From: Caprella mutica
Taxonomy: Eukaryota > Arthropoda > Malacostraca > Amphipoda > Caprellidae
Length of the DNA: 64,000 nucleotides
NCBI GenBank assembly: GCA_947561585.1
Contig: CANNZV010001818.1
Coordinates: 1 to 64,000 of the forward strand
Reading direction: 5' to 3'
Shown: positions 11,381 to 24,100 of the stretch, piece by piece
How positions within the stretch are numbered: the stretch's first letter is position 1
Layout of the letters: the number at the start of each line of letters is the position of its first letter
Made by a program: the position numbers and the translations under genes
The notes under the pieces: model-generated
What the model was told of the DNA's origin: nothing
Database searches by the model: none
The model's input: only the letters and a program-made list of their open reading frames with translations

Positions 11381-13244
11381 CTATTACTCATTCTGCATAA
11401 TCTTTTTTTAGACCGTTTTTGTCATGTGAATTGGAATCATGTCGTGAATCACTACTAGTTTGTTGCACTGCACACTCCATGATTGTTTAAATGACCTGGC
11501 AAGGGAGTTTTAACATTATTTTAAAAACCTTATCAGCTAGGAACAATATTTTTAAACTATATTCTTATAGGTTGCAACCTTATAATTTCTATCCTTAGAG
11601 GTTCCACCCTCACACAGCTTGCATTCAAACAGTGTATGCACCACAATTCTCGTTCATTTTTCCATTTTTAATAATTGTACGTTGTAATTTTGGTAATAAA
11701 AGCGGAGCTGGCCTGAATTATGCGGAAAAAATATCCGTGATAGCGATGGAAATTACCTTGTGGATTGTTTCGTTGGGGATTTATACTTAAAGTAGTTTTA
11801 ATGATCCGCAATAATTTGAATTGAAATCCCAAACTACTTTTCCTGTTTGGTGAGGCCCATTCAACAGGAAGAATATACATACTTACTTCACATTGTATCT
11901 GCTCAATTTTTCAGGAGCATAATACGTGTATGTTTAACATCTAATCCTTCATCATTCGGTTAAATTAATGTTTTCTATACTTAATTTAAGTGATCAAACT
12001 CTATCAAAAGAACAATAAAAGGTTAAAATAGATTCAAGGTTCAAAAATAACGGTAACGACCGATAGAACATGTGAATTTATTGAAAACGATACATATAAT
12101 AGTAGACAGCATCACTAACAAAATATTAAATTTCTTATAATCATTTTTTCCGCTATTCGACTATTCCTAAACTATATTTTTTTCCTAGATTGCATTGATA
12201 TAGAGAAGTTTTTTTCTTAAAATATTTATATTGTCATGGAAACCTATCAACAAATCAATCTGGTATTAATTGGGTTATAGTCGCGTGTTGAATACGAATA
12301 TGCTGTACAATTTACACATGAATGTTCTATATGAACAATTTATTGATTGATGAATCGATACACTAATAATCTTGTGAGTAAATAGTTTGGAGCAATGATA
12401 TTACAGTTTATTTGATTAATTTGAATTCACTATATAGAATTCATATGAATTTTAAGCAAATACTCCCTTCAATATCTTTATGTATGCAGTTAGTAAAACT
12501 ACATAGAGTAGTAGAGGAAGTGAGAAAAAGACAGTCTACCTGCAAATAGTGTTAATTGAGATCAGGATTAAAAATTCTAAGCAGAAGCAGGAGCAGAAGA
12601 AAAAAGAAAGGTAAACCTAAGAAAGTTAGAATTCAGGAGTAGGTCTAACTCTGATTACTTGCACAATGAAGTACCGAAATAAAATAATTGTTAAAAATTA
12701 TTGTTTCAACGTTTTTACTTTATTGATGTTTCCATATAACTCACTGAATTGTCTTTTGAATTGTGAAAGTATTGTTTTCTGGTTACAAAATAAGTTAAAC
12801 AGACATTCTGTCAACAGAGATTCATAAAATTGATGAAAAAACATTAGAAGGAAAAACTAATAATTAGTAACAGTATCCTTGATACGGGTCACATGCACAA
12901 ATATCAATAATTCAAAGAAACATTGTTTTCACTTTTGAGAGTGTCCCTAAACCCCTAAAACCCAAGAATGAGCAACAGTATCGTTTGTTACTCACTGAAT
13001 ACATATCTGTTTATAAATATTAATTGGGTTTTATGGGTTTTTAAAAAACATTATGAAAGATGAATATAAACTCAATCCTTTTATTATGAAGGAAGCCCTC
13101 ACTATAAAGAAAGAAATATTTGAGGAGAAAAAAAAAATACAGAATATATATTGGTGGAAAATCCGTTATCGGACTAAAGTTTTAGGGGTCCTCAAACATC
13201 TTACCTCGTCCCTCGTCGACTTCTTCATAGGATACTTGCCTATC
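11381..13244. other. Upstream segment of duplication unit 1
   Basis: No gene is supported. From about 11990 to 12740 the sequence can be aligned by eye to 38770-40070: shared landmarks are CACTAACAAAATAT, CTATTCCTAAA, TCATGGAAACCTATCAA, CACATGAATG and TATTGATGTTTCCATATAAC, in the same order and orientation. Both copies are followed by the same satellite and, farther on, a lectin paralogue. Bases 11440-11530 resemble the core of the foldback element at 35270-35310. Confidence 0.6.
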
Positions 13245-13310
13245 ATAGTATCTAATAGCGTAAGGCTAATATATATAATATAAGGCTAATAGTATCTAAT
13301 AGCGGTGTCC
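13245..13310. repeat. Left edge of the 42-bp satellite, severed by an insertion
   Basis: Two decayed units containing AGTATCTAATAGCG precede the element at 13311. The array resumes at 16384. Confidence 0.7.
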
Positions 13311-14302
13311 GGTCAATTCGTCGCCGATTGAAAATAAAAGAGGTATAATTTATAATATAATTATAATTGGTGGAAGTACATTCATTTAAAGGGAGCTAAT
13401 TTTTTTGCAATAAAATAAGTGGTTGGTATAATGCACTTTTACCTTATAATATATCATCATATATTGATAATTCAAATAAAATAAATACATATATATATAT
13501 AATTATATATGTTATAATAATACTTTTTTATTGAAATGGACATTACTACCGTTCTACTAGTCATTGCAATGGTTCGCTAAGTATAATTCATCCAAATTTG
13601 TGGATTTTCATTGATGCTTTACTTTAACTATAGAAAAAAATCAATCTATGGCTAAATTTCAATAACATTCTCAAAGTGCTAAAATCCATTTAAAAAGGAA
13701 ATACAGGATAAGAATAAACATATCTTGAATGTGATCAGCAATTACGATGCAAATATTAAAATTTCTTTTTTTGAATGCCGTTGCTCACAATATAAAATTT
13801 GAGTAAGTTTCGTTAATTTTCATATCTCAAATCTAAAAATTGTTGCCTAGAGTTTGCAAATTTTTAACATAATTTGACATTGCAATAATGAATCAATTGT
13901 TTGTATTGCCAAAAAAAGAGAACGGTTAACATTGTGTTACAGTTTAGTCTTGTTTCAGTGATTTTATACATGAATATTTAACATTTTATATTAGAGGTTA
14001 TTTAAACTCTGCGTTGAAGGTTTTTTCAGATATCAAGCTTTCGAATAGAAAGATTTCTATTCATCATCAGGAGAAGGGTGGAAAAACCTGGACCTGACAA
14101 TGAATTTTATGACCAATGGTTGTATGTTGGATACCGTCTTTTTATTTAAGCTATATATCCTAAAGTTTATTAATATTAGAGTTTATATAACCTCTAATAT
14201 TATTGATTTCCCGTTGAGTTTAAATCTTTTCAATTTAACATTTTCTTAGCTATAATATAGCAATGTTAGATAATAATTGTGTTTTTTCTATACTGTCTAC
14301 AT

Positions 14303-16180
14303 CAGGGGTCCCCAAATTGGTCGATACCGACCCCCTGGGGTTGATAAGCGTTTTTTGGGGGTCGATTAACACACAAGGGTCGAAAAGGGGTCGATTGTTG
14401 ATTAGAAGCAAGAATTGAACGTTCTTGGTTAAAAATGATATTCTATCATCATACATGGTGGATGCTATTTTCAGTCACATAGATGCAATTTTAACAAATC
14501 AGAGGAACAGACTAAACTTGGGGAGGCTGTAGGATAGAGTGGAGAGTTGTGCGGCTCTTTAAGTGAGCATACAGTGAAGATGGAATAAGTTTAGTGATAG
14601 GTTAGCAGAGTGATGTTGAGATGGAGGTTGAGAGTAGCAGAGACAGGGATGTACGGCGTCAACAGTGTTATTTAGGTTGATTACGTTCATAATCATGGTA
14701 TGAAGCTGGAGGGAGTAAAATTGAGAAGTTTGTTCTTTTCAGAGTATAGCCTGATTTGAGTGAGTGAGGCTTAGGAGTGTGTGAGAGTGTTGAAACGGGT
14801 GACAGGTAGATATGGATCAGAGATGAACTATAGGAAGATTCTCAAGTTCTCTTGTTTAATGTTGTGAGACAAGTCTAACAAATTAAGAAGATGTAAGTGG
14901 TGTAGGAGGCGAGATATACGGGTGTGAGGATGCAAAGTACGAAATATATTTTTTGAGGAACAGAAGAATGAAGTAATGATAGATAAGAGTTGGGTAGTGG
15001 GTAGTGTACTGTTTGGGTCGGAGGTTGTAATATTGATGGTGGAAGATGTGGATATTTTGCAGATACAAGATAATACAGGAATTCAGTGAATCTTGGGAGC
15101 GCCAAGGAACGCAGCAAAGGCAGGGGTGAGAGGAGACATTGGAATATGTACAGAGAAGATTAGAGTGGCGCGAGGAAGATTGTAATATTTAAGGATAGTG
15201 GAGCAGGAGAAGAACAGGATGCTGATTAGAGTGACGAGAAATGTGCAAGTAAAGGGGAGTGAATGGATGAGGGAGACAAGAAAGTATATGAACTGGGCAG
15301 GTAATATCTAAGGAGCAAGTGAAGAAAATGGTAGCAGAGGTGGTGCAAGAAGAGTGGAGGGAGGAGGTGGAGCCGAGAGCGGATGAGCAGTCTGAGGATG
15401 TACAGGAAGTTCAAGTTTGAGATGAAGGAGGAAGATCATGAGGGGAAATGTAATCGAAGATGTGGTTTGCTGCGAGTACTGGATGTTTGAAGTTGGGCAG
15501 TAGAAAATGGGATGATGAATGTGACAGGTGCAAGTTATGTAGAACGAACAAAGTGGACGAGGGGCATTTTATTTTGAAGTGTTGGGAGTTAGAGAAAGAA
15601 AGAAGGCAGGTAGTGGAATTGAAGAGACTGAAACAGGAGAAGGAGAGTTTTTTGTTGAGGGGTTTAGATGAGAGAGAATAGAAAAGATTTTTGCTTGAAT
15701 CGTGGAAGAACAGGAAGTATGTAGGATGATAGAGTTTATGGTAAGGGGGAGATACCCCATTTAGTGTTGGAAACTACATAAATTAATTTAAAACAGCTCT
15801 GAGTGACTGCAGGCGGAAAACTTATAAAGCTAATTGTTAATGAGAGATTTTACTTGAATTTGAAGAACCTTGGAATATGATTGGTGATTTGAGACTAAAA
15901 AATTAAAAAATCTCCAACCTAATATCATAAGTCTTGCTGCAGTTCATTAAGAGCATTCACCTCATTAATGACAATTTGTTTGATGCACAAATATGCTAAC
16001 GTATCAGTAAGTTTATGTAATTATTTAAATACCAAGGCATATTAACAGCTAATGTATAAAATTATCTTCACGTATTTACTAACAATACCTAACGATTTTC
16101 TTTGTGATTTTACCGGGGGTGGAAAATAATTAAAATACTCTATAAAGGAGTCGACGAGGTAAAAAGTTTGGGGACCCCTG
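14303..16180. mobile_element. hAT-superfamily element, 1878 bp, perfect 8-bp target duplication
   Basis: Termini CAGGGGTCCCCAAA and TTTGGGGACCCCTG are typical of hAT elements. The 8 bases flanking each side are identical (GTCTACAT at 14295-14302 and 16181-16188), which defines the ends exactly. No hAT transposase or dimerisation domain is recognised. The interior instead carries a purine-rich decayed segment with a non-LTR-type zinc-binding tail, so this is a non-autonomous copy. Confidence 0.88.
15380..15681 (+). pseudogene. Non-LTR retrotransposon-type C-terminal zinc-binding tail, decayed
   Basis: The open part at 15460-15681 reads CDRCKLCRTNKVDEGHFILK followed by CWELEKERR, matching the family pattern C..C.....ve.HFll.C......R seen at the C-terminus of many metazoan reverse transcriptase ORFs. 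Just upstream, in another frame, SSLRMYRKFKF resembles the segment that usually precedes it. Frame changes and the missing reverse transcriptase core show it is a relic. It is nested in the hAT-type element, so it either inserted there or was captured. Confidence 0.55.
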
Positions 16181-16383
16181 GTCTACATGAACATTTGAAA
16201 TATTTTCTATTGTTTAAATTTGAATATTTCTTTTATATTTGCAATAATGACCAGCTCAGTAAAAATTATATTGTACTAAAAAAATGTGATTTTATATTTA
16301 CTACTTTTATATGAAATTTTCAATAAGTTATTATTATATTATAAATTATATATCATTTATTTTCAATCGGCGACGAATTGTCC

Positions 16384-17108
16384 TAGCACCTCTAATAGCG
16401 TAGGGCGGGATGAATACAGTGATAATAGTATCTAATAGCAAATAGAGCGGTGTTGATATAGTGATAATAGTATCTAATAGCAAATAGAGCGGTGTTGATA
16501 TAGTGATAATAGTATCTAATAGCAAATAGAGCGGTATTGATATAGTGATAATAGTATCTAATAGCAAATAGAGCGGTATTGATATAGTGATAATAGTATC
16601 TAATAGCAAATAGAGCGGTGTTGATATAGTGATAATAGTATCTAATAGCAAATAGAGCGGTGTTGATATAGTGATAATAGTATCTAATAGCAAATAGAGC
16701 GGTGTTGATATAGTGATAATAGTATCTAATAGCAAATAGAGCGGTATTGATATAGTGATAATAGTATCTAATAGCAAATAGAGCGGTGTTGATATAGTGA
16801 TAATAGTATCTAATAGCAAATAGAGCGGTGTTGATATAGTGATAATAGTATCTAATAGCAAATAGAGCGGTGTTGATATAGTGATAATAGTATCTATATA
16901 GCTTATAGGGCGGTGTTGGTATAGTGATAATAGTATCTAATAGCGTATAGGGCGGTGTTGGTATAGTGATAATAGTATCTAATAGCGTATAGGGCGGTGT
17001 TGGTATAGTGATAATAGTATCTAATAGCGTATAGGGCGGTGTTGGTATAGTGATAATAGTATCTATATAGCTTATAGGGCGGTGTTGGTATAGTGATAAT
17101 AGTATATT
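16384..17108. repeat. 42-bp satellite array, two subtypes
   Basis: About 17 units. The first ~12 carry AGCAAATAGAGCGGTGTTGA and the last ~5 carry AGCGTATAGGGCGGTGTTGG; all share TATAGTGATAATAGTATCTA. The unit is divisible by three with few stops on the minus strand, which creates the spurious 171- and 74-codon frames. Related 40-bp units recur at 40090-40465. Confidence 0.92.
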
Positions 17109-18040
17109 CCATTCTAATGATATACATTTCTACCCAAAAAATAAAGTATTATATTTCCATATAATAATAACATATTCCTAGATAATTATCATTACCAACA
17201 AGTAATAAACTGTATAGTGTATGTATATTGTATAGTATTCGAAAGTATTGAAAATTTTCTATTATACAACATACCGTAAATCTTAGTAAAAAGATCTAAA
17301 GATGTTATATATTTATCTATCACATTTGAACCTCAAAAGAGTTTTTCGACTGCTAAGTCTCTCTTCAAAACTATTTTTATTTTTATGGACTGCACACGAG
17401 TGCAAGCAATGCGCTATACTTTAATTAAAGGTCTCATCCAGGCAATCCATTTCATTTTTTCAATCGATGCAGCTAAAAAAAATTTAGCTGTAAACCACAT
17501 GAATTTTGATAACCTCCATATCTTGAATTCAATATACATTTAACAATTTTGAAACAAAAGTTTTCAATATTCGCTATATACATAAATATGTTTTTATGTT
17601 AATCAGACTTGATAATATTAAGTCAGAAGAAAAAGAATGTACATTTTTGTTTCGAATTTTAGCTAGTTAGGTATAATTTATTCAATATCATATATTTGTG
17701 TATTGGGGTCCAATAGAAAATTTTCCTATATTAATTCTTGTAGAGCAACTTACAACTTCAACAATCAATCCAATTCATAATTTACTCTTTACCTAAATAT
17801 ATTCTCAAACATACATATTTGAGAATTTCAATCTTTGGGAATATCACATGCATATTACACACTGGTCCCATGAGAAAAATTTACCATAAGTATCAAAATA
17901 TTGTAATTTAAAAATATCCTTCAATGGGTTACCTAACTCGTTTCTTAAGTAAAAAATTTTGATCAGGATTCATGGTAAGTATATGTAACGGTACATTTCA
18001 AAACTTTTATTCACTAAACAATTCGTTTGAGACTCTGTAA
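17109..18040. other. Gene-free spacer upstream of lectin copy A
   Basis: AT-rich sequence between satellite and promoter with no gene, repeat or recognisable control element. Only the last ~40 bases (from about 18005) align with the region upstream of copy B. Confidence 0.5.
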
Positions 18041-18043
18041 GGG

Positions 18044-18052
18044 TATATATAG
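18044..18052 (+). promoter_or_regulatory. TATA box candidate of lectin copy A
   Basis: TATATATAG lies 83 bases before the start codon, in sequence otherwise shared with copy B (ACTAAACAA, CGTTT, GAAACAA, TTCATTCGAAA). At the same place copy B reads AGAGAGAATAG, so it lacks the box. Confidence 0.45.
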
Positions 18053-18134
18053 AAACAATTCATTCGAAAAAAAAAAACAAGAAAGCACAGTTAATAATAT
18101 TTTCACAAAATTGGCTGATTTCTCCGCAGGTACG

Positions 18135-21100
18135 ATGAATCTTCTAACTTTCTTCGTATTAACATTAGTCATTTTCAACTGGCAATGCGTTCTCGCAGCT
18201 AGAAGTGACAGAGCATTCATAAGACGGAAAATAAACTCGACTGACGTCCACCAAAAGACGACAAGAACCAAACTATGTAAGTACTTGGGCTGTTATACAT
18301 TTATCGCTACAAATTTATTGTTAATGAATACTAATAATTTTTATAAATATATTTTTTTAATAGTTTGGTAACCACGCCCCATAGATTATTTATGTGGAAG
18401 CATGTCCCTCTTCATAACCAGACCTGAATCCTTTCTTTTTACTCGATCCCCTGGCTAAAATATTTGCTAATGTGTTCTTCAATGAAATCATCATAATTAT
18501 TTAATATAATATAAATTACCCATGGAAATAAAAAATTATAAGCTTTTCACAAGTCTGTCGACATGTTTCGCGAAGAATTTTGATATTATTCATGATTATT
18601 GTAGGATAGTTGTTTTTAAATCTAGAATAGTGTATATTTTTCTCAAATTAGATTAGCTATTGCATATTTATTACAAGAAGACGACATTTTGTAAAATTTA
18701 TGATATAATTTTCGATCGAATTTTTGTCGATATTGCAGAGAAAAATACTTATAAACTTTCTAATAACATATGAAACATCGAATGAGAAATACTTTTGTGT
18801 AAAGTAAAATCACATTTTCTTCATAGAAAACTAGATATAAAAGATAGCGTGATTTAGAACCGCTTCATAATTGCTTGTTATAAAAAAGCTCTTCGTAAAA
18901 TGTGTTCACACTTGCTTGTTTATCGGTGAATGAAAAATACCAATAAAAAATATTATCTTTGACGCTGAAACACCAAACGACGCACTTTATTATTTCTGAG
19001 GTCTTAAAAAATGCAAGCGTGAGGCGAGCCTTAGGGAGGTCCAAGAATTGGACCCATTAACTAAAGAAAACCACTAAATTTGTTTAAAGTTATAACGATT
19101 TTAATTTCGTACCCGCTTTTTTTTACTCATACTGTACAGTAATAAGGAAAAGAGAAAATGGAAGTCTTCCAAATTATTGAATAATTTTACTGAACTTTGT
19201 ATAATGATTACTTTGATCCATATGAAAGTATAATTTATACTAGATTTCAAACTCTCTGGCTTCATAATAAGGCTAATGTATTTCGAAACAGGTGCCTGTC
19301 GCTACGAATGCTCGATGAGTGAATTCTGCAGAAGTTACTCTGCGACAACCATCAGTGATGAAGAAGTGGAGTGTTCTTTCACGAATAAGATACTTGATGA
19401 AACTTCACTAGTGGAAGACGACAACTCAAAGACTGTTCTGAATGGTGAGAACAGGCTTTGGAATCACAGAGAGTAGTTATTTGTTAGGAGTAATGTATGT
19501 ATAATTAAAGGAAAGAGTAATGATTTTTAACAGTTTCTTAATTTCAAATTTTTTGAAAAAGTACTAGATTATTATAATGCTGGTTGATATTTTAAAATTG
19601 ATATGGGTATATAACGACGAATAGGTGAGAATTTAACAGTGAGGAAACCATTGCAGATGTCTGTGATTCTTCATTCGTGAGAATCAAAAACTATGGTTGT
19701 TTCTATGCTGAAGAAATCCAATCAACATTCGATGAAGCGAAGTCCATTTGTTCGAAAGAATCATCTTTGTACGTTGCTGAAAAAGATCAACACATCAAAG
19801 ACGCGATCGATCTCTATCTAGCAAAAAGAAGTTCGTATTCCATTTACAATGATCTAGGGAAGTCAATTAAGATACAATTATTTCATTAGGTGATCCTTAT
19901 TATACAATTTTTAAAGCGATGAAATTCAGTGTCATATATCTGTTGCCAAATTGTAATCGATTGAAAATTTAAATAGAGATACATATTTTCATCGTCAGGA
20001 AAATTTCATCCCTTTATTTCCGTCAATTTCCTGTCATTTCTAATCTAAAATATCTGCATTACTGGAAATTCAGTTTTTTAGTACATTATAGTTTATAATA
20101 CGATTCTATACTAAGTAAATATTTCCCATTTGCTTAGGATTGCTTATTTCACTCTAATATAACCTCTTAAATTAATATGCAAAGGAAGTGGATTCTGATT
20201 CAATGAAATACTTAGATGACACTGTTAGTGATAAATATTTTTACATAATGAATATATGTACAATATATTTTCCAGATATGTATTTTCATGACTATAAGTG
20301 CAATGAATTTACTAAAAATGGTTACGAAAAGAAGTGTGTTCCATTCAGGAAAAGTTATTGCTGCAGTTCATCTGGATGGTGTGGAGATACTCCCGATCAT
20401 TGTGATTGTGACGAATGTGTCGATGAACGAGGTAAAGATTTCCTAGATTTACTCTCTCTAACTTTTTAGGTATACTATTTACAATTATTTTTACATATGA
20501 TATAGGAAATTGAAATTAAGATCATTCGAAAGAAATTTATTTTAAATTTTATTTGAAACAGGGTATAATTAGTTATTTCACATAGTTTCCGCCTCAGCAG
20601 TAGTAGACTTTTCAATACGAGAATCAAAATTAGAAATGAATTCACCGAGCATTTCTCTATTAATTAAGGCATTGTAGAAATTAATGAGGTGCAACTTTAA
20701 ACACAGGTGCAAATTTTTTAATGCTTCAACTTGAAGAAGATGAAAATACAAAGAATTGCAAAAAAAAAAAATTATACTCATTTTTTAAACTATACATTGC
20801 TTACCTTTTCTGGGCACTGTTTGAAAAATAAATAATGTTAAAAGATATTAGATTCAATTCTTATTCATCTTCTTTCAACAACACTATCTCATATGTTGAA
20901 ATAGTTAGAATAATTTTGAAATGAATACTATTTTACCAGTATTAGGAATTTTCGCCGCAAGAAAATTCGCCGTAGGAAATTTCGCCGCAAGAAAACTTGC
21001 CGTAAGAAAACTCGTCGGAAGGAATTTCTGCTGTAAGGAATTTTCACCGCAAAACTTTTGTTAACTCTCGGCTTAAGAACCCCAGACAAATAAAGTTGTC

Positions 21101-24100
21101 ACCACAATAATTGCTAGGGTCCTTTTCCAACCCCCGTTACCAAGGATACTTATAATAGGTTAACAGGACTCTTGACTTATAACAATAACACTTTCATAAA
21201 AATAAGAAGCAGACTATTAATAAATGAATAGTACCTTTAGTCAGATTTCATTTTAATTTAGTTTTAGTAGGGGTTTAACGTCTGCTTCGGAACCAAGGGC
21301 CATATCGCTGACTTCGAAAGGATATTAAGTACAAAGGACTGGACGTAGCAGTCAGAAAGTAAAGTGGCTTCGTGAACAAAGTCATCTACCACCGTCGGTG
21401 ACAATGCTCATGAATGCTGAAAAGTTACTACGTGAATGCAGTCACATATCAAGGAATTTGGGGGAAAAGGACACAAGCACCGGATCTGAACTCACTAATG
21501 GAAGAGGAAAATGAAGAGGTAATAGAAAATGAAGCCTATACGAGCCTACCTAATACAAAAATCTAAGACCTGGTAGTTGACAAGCATAAAACCCTAGCGC
21601 TATCCTTCATAGCTACAAGTAGCGTTTAAAAATGATAAACATGGTAGAAATGGAAGAAGACAAGTCAATCTTATTTGATTGATAATGAAATATAACACAA
21701 GTTGATATTGTAATTGCATTTGGTGAACAAGTTTGCTAATTGAAACTTTCATGACATCGTCAAAATTACTTAGGGGAGAACCGGGAACATTCGGACATAG
21801 GGATAGTTCGGATAATTCGTTTAAACATGTTTATAATTGTTGGAACTACCTCTTATTGCAACCGAATGTGTGCGACGTGTTAACCGTAAGCAATTTGAAA
21901 GATCCACTGCGGAGATGAAGTATTTCGCCCCCGAGGTGTAATTTACTGTTTTCTTCAATATTGATGTAATTTTTCGTGATTCAATTGGATCGTGAGTGGA
22001 CTAGATATATGAATACGAAACTGATTCTCAATCTCAAAGGTATGAATTATAGAAATATTCTATGTTATGTTTGATGTGTTAAAAAAATAATACAAATGAA
22101 ATAAAAATAATGGTGATGTGTTCAATTTTGAAGTGTCATTTGGGATGAATCGGACACTTCTGTTGAGGTTGATTCGGACGGTGTCCAAACCTTCACTCTA
22201 TATCCGATTCAGTCCACCATTATGATTTATTGAAGTAATTCTTATTAAAAAGGACATTCAGAACTTGAAGTTAATTATTTTAATTGAAATAGCATTTGTT
22301 TATATACTCATTTTCAAATTTTAATATTAGTGTCTTTATTTGACAAATTGACGTCGTAATCATGTCATTTAATTAAAAAAGGAAAACTGATAGAGGCCGT
22401 AATAAAGAGGGTAGTTGAAAAACATTTCATAAATTCCAAAAAGGATTATCTGTCAGAAAAGCTGCTGAAATTGGTGGTGTAACAAAATCTACACTTATGG
22501 ACTATAACAATCAATGAAATATTTAAGATGTAATTTACTATCTTTTGCGTAATATCAAGAAAAAGGAAACAGTTTTAGCCATAGTAAAAGGAATTAGTTA
22601 TACCATTTGCTTTTGATATATAGTTATTAAATATGAGAATAATTTCACAGTGATTATTCATGAGCTAGCTATATTTTGTTGGAGAAAATGTTCAATCATT
22701 ACAATTATGATAAAATTTCAAATACGATTAATTATTACTGTGAATAACAAGTCATTATGGTTTATTTCAATTATATTAGTAGATCCGAATTCAATCCTAT
22801 CGTTTAATTACTCAAATTTTTATTAATTTATCCATTTTTATGGTGTCAGAACCATCCTCACAGCTTGTCCGATCTCTCACTCACACTTGAATTCCTCTTA
22901 CATTTTGTCTTAAAACTTTCGAATCAAGATTTAAGCTGTAAAACAGTCTTGATACAAATTGAAGTAAAATGATTTATCTACATACAGAAATCTTTGAATA
23001 GTTAAATTCGAATTAGTTTACGAATTATTCAGCTTTTAACAAAAACTGTCCGAATGCTCCCGGTTCTCCCCGAAAGCATTCTTGGTAACGTGGGTTGGAA
23101 AAGGACCCTAACAATTATTGTGGTGATCACTTAATTGGCCCGAGATATCTTAAGTCTAGAGTTAATATAAATTCTTACGGCGAAAGTTTCTTACGGCAAA
23201 AATTACGTACGGCAAATTTTCTTGCCCGTAAAATTTCCTACGGCTAAACATACGGTCACGCATTTAATCAACCACATGCACTGATAAAGTATTTACAGTA
23301 TAACATCTCTTATCATGCTAAGTATGTAATTCAACCAAATTGATTTGATTTCAATAGACAAACATGTGAAGAACTTCATGCCTACAATGTCGTCAAATTT
23401 TCCTTACACACTTTGAGCTAGAAAGGTATAAATCATAGCTATTTTTACCATGAAAGTATATAAAGAAGACCGAATGGTATTAACGAGTACTTCTCAAAGC
23501 CCTGGTTACACTGCAACATTATCTGTTGTGCGATTCACAATTATTTTACACAGAGATACAGAACCTTAAAATAAGTTTAAGGGGGCTTCACAATGTGCAT
23601 GTGTTCTGAGTTTCAATGTAATTTAAATTCCTATTTTGTTTTTTAAAAATACGAGTATCTTTACTAATACATATCACAGTAACACTGTACCTAGTACTGT
23701 CTACTATCCTCTATGCTTGGAATTTAATAAAACTGTGTTTCACTTTCTGAAACTTTTTCCAACTTGTATGAAGAACAAAAGGTTCCTGTATTCTGAAATA
23801 CTTGACAAACTTTCAGTTTTTGTGTTTCTCTAAAAGCTGCACCGTACGTATGGTTATTAATTGACAACTTGGTCGGAATATGCACGCTTTTTACCTACAA
23901 AATATAGCATGTTATTCAACTATATCATTTAGTGTTAAGAGTATGAGGTTATAAAAACAGGGTAGCCAAGCCAAGTGTGGACATATACAATTCATGGTTA
24001 TTCAGTTATATGATGGTTAATTAAAGAAACTCTGAAGTGAAATGAAAGAGAAATTCATTTTTGTAATAATATACAATAGTTATTCTACATATCCTCCTCT

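Larger units (their letters stand above)
13311..16383. mobile_element. ~3.07-kb element inserted in the 42-bp satellite
   Basis: Inverted termini are GGTCAATTCGTCGCCGATTG at 13311 and its counterpart ending CGGCGACGAATTGTCC at 16383, extending inward through GAAAATAAA. Satellite sequence abuts both sides. It holds a MITE-like segment at about 13990-14203 (TATTAGAGGTTATTTAAACT start, related to the hairpin at 57028) and a complete hAT-type element. Without the hAT it is about 1.19 kb. No own transposase was recognised. Confidence 0.65.
20944..23240. mobile_element. Inverted-repeat element in intron 4 of copy A, carrying a pogo-like insertion
   Basis: Both ends begin with ~17-base tandem units (TTCGCCGCAAGAAAA at 20950-21058, inverted at 23175-23240). 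They continue with matching inverted sequence: ACCACAATAATTG, then GGGTCCTTTTCCAACCC and GTTACCAAG (21103-21140 against 23079-23125). The interior holds a copy of the dispersed coding-like module (21280-21640) and the pogo-like element. No target duplication was determined. Confidence 0.6.

Noticed and set aside
16346..16861. 171-codon minus-strand open frame
   Set aside because: It is a translation of the 42-bp satellite, whose length is divisible by three; no start context, splice signals or domain.
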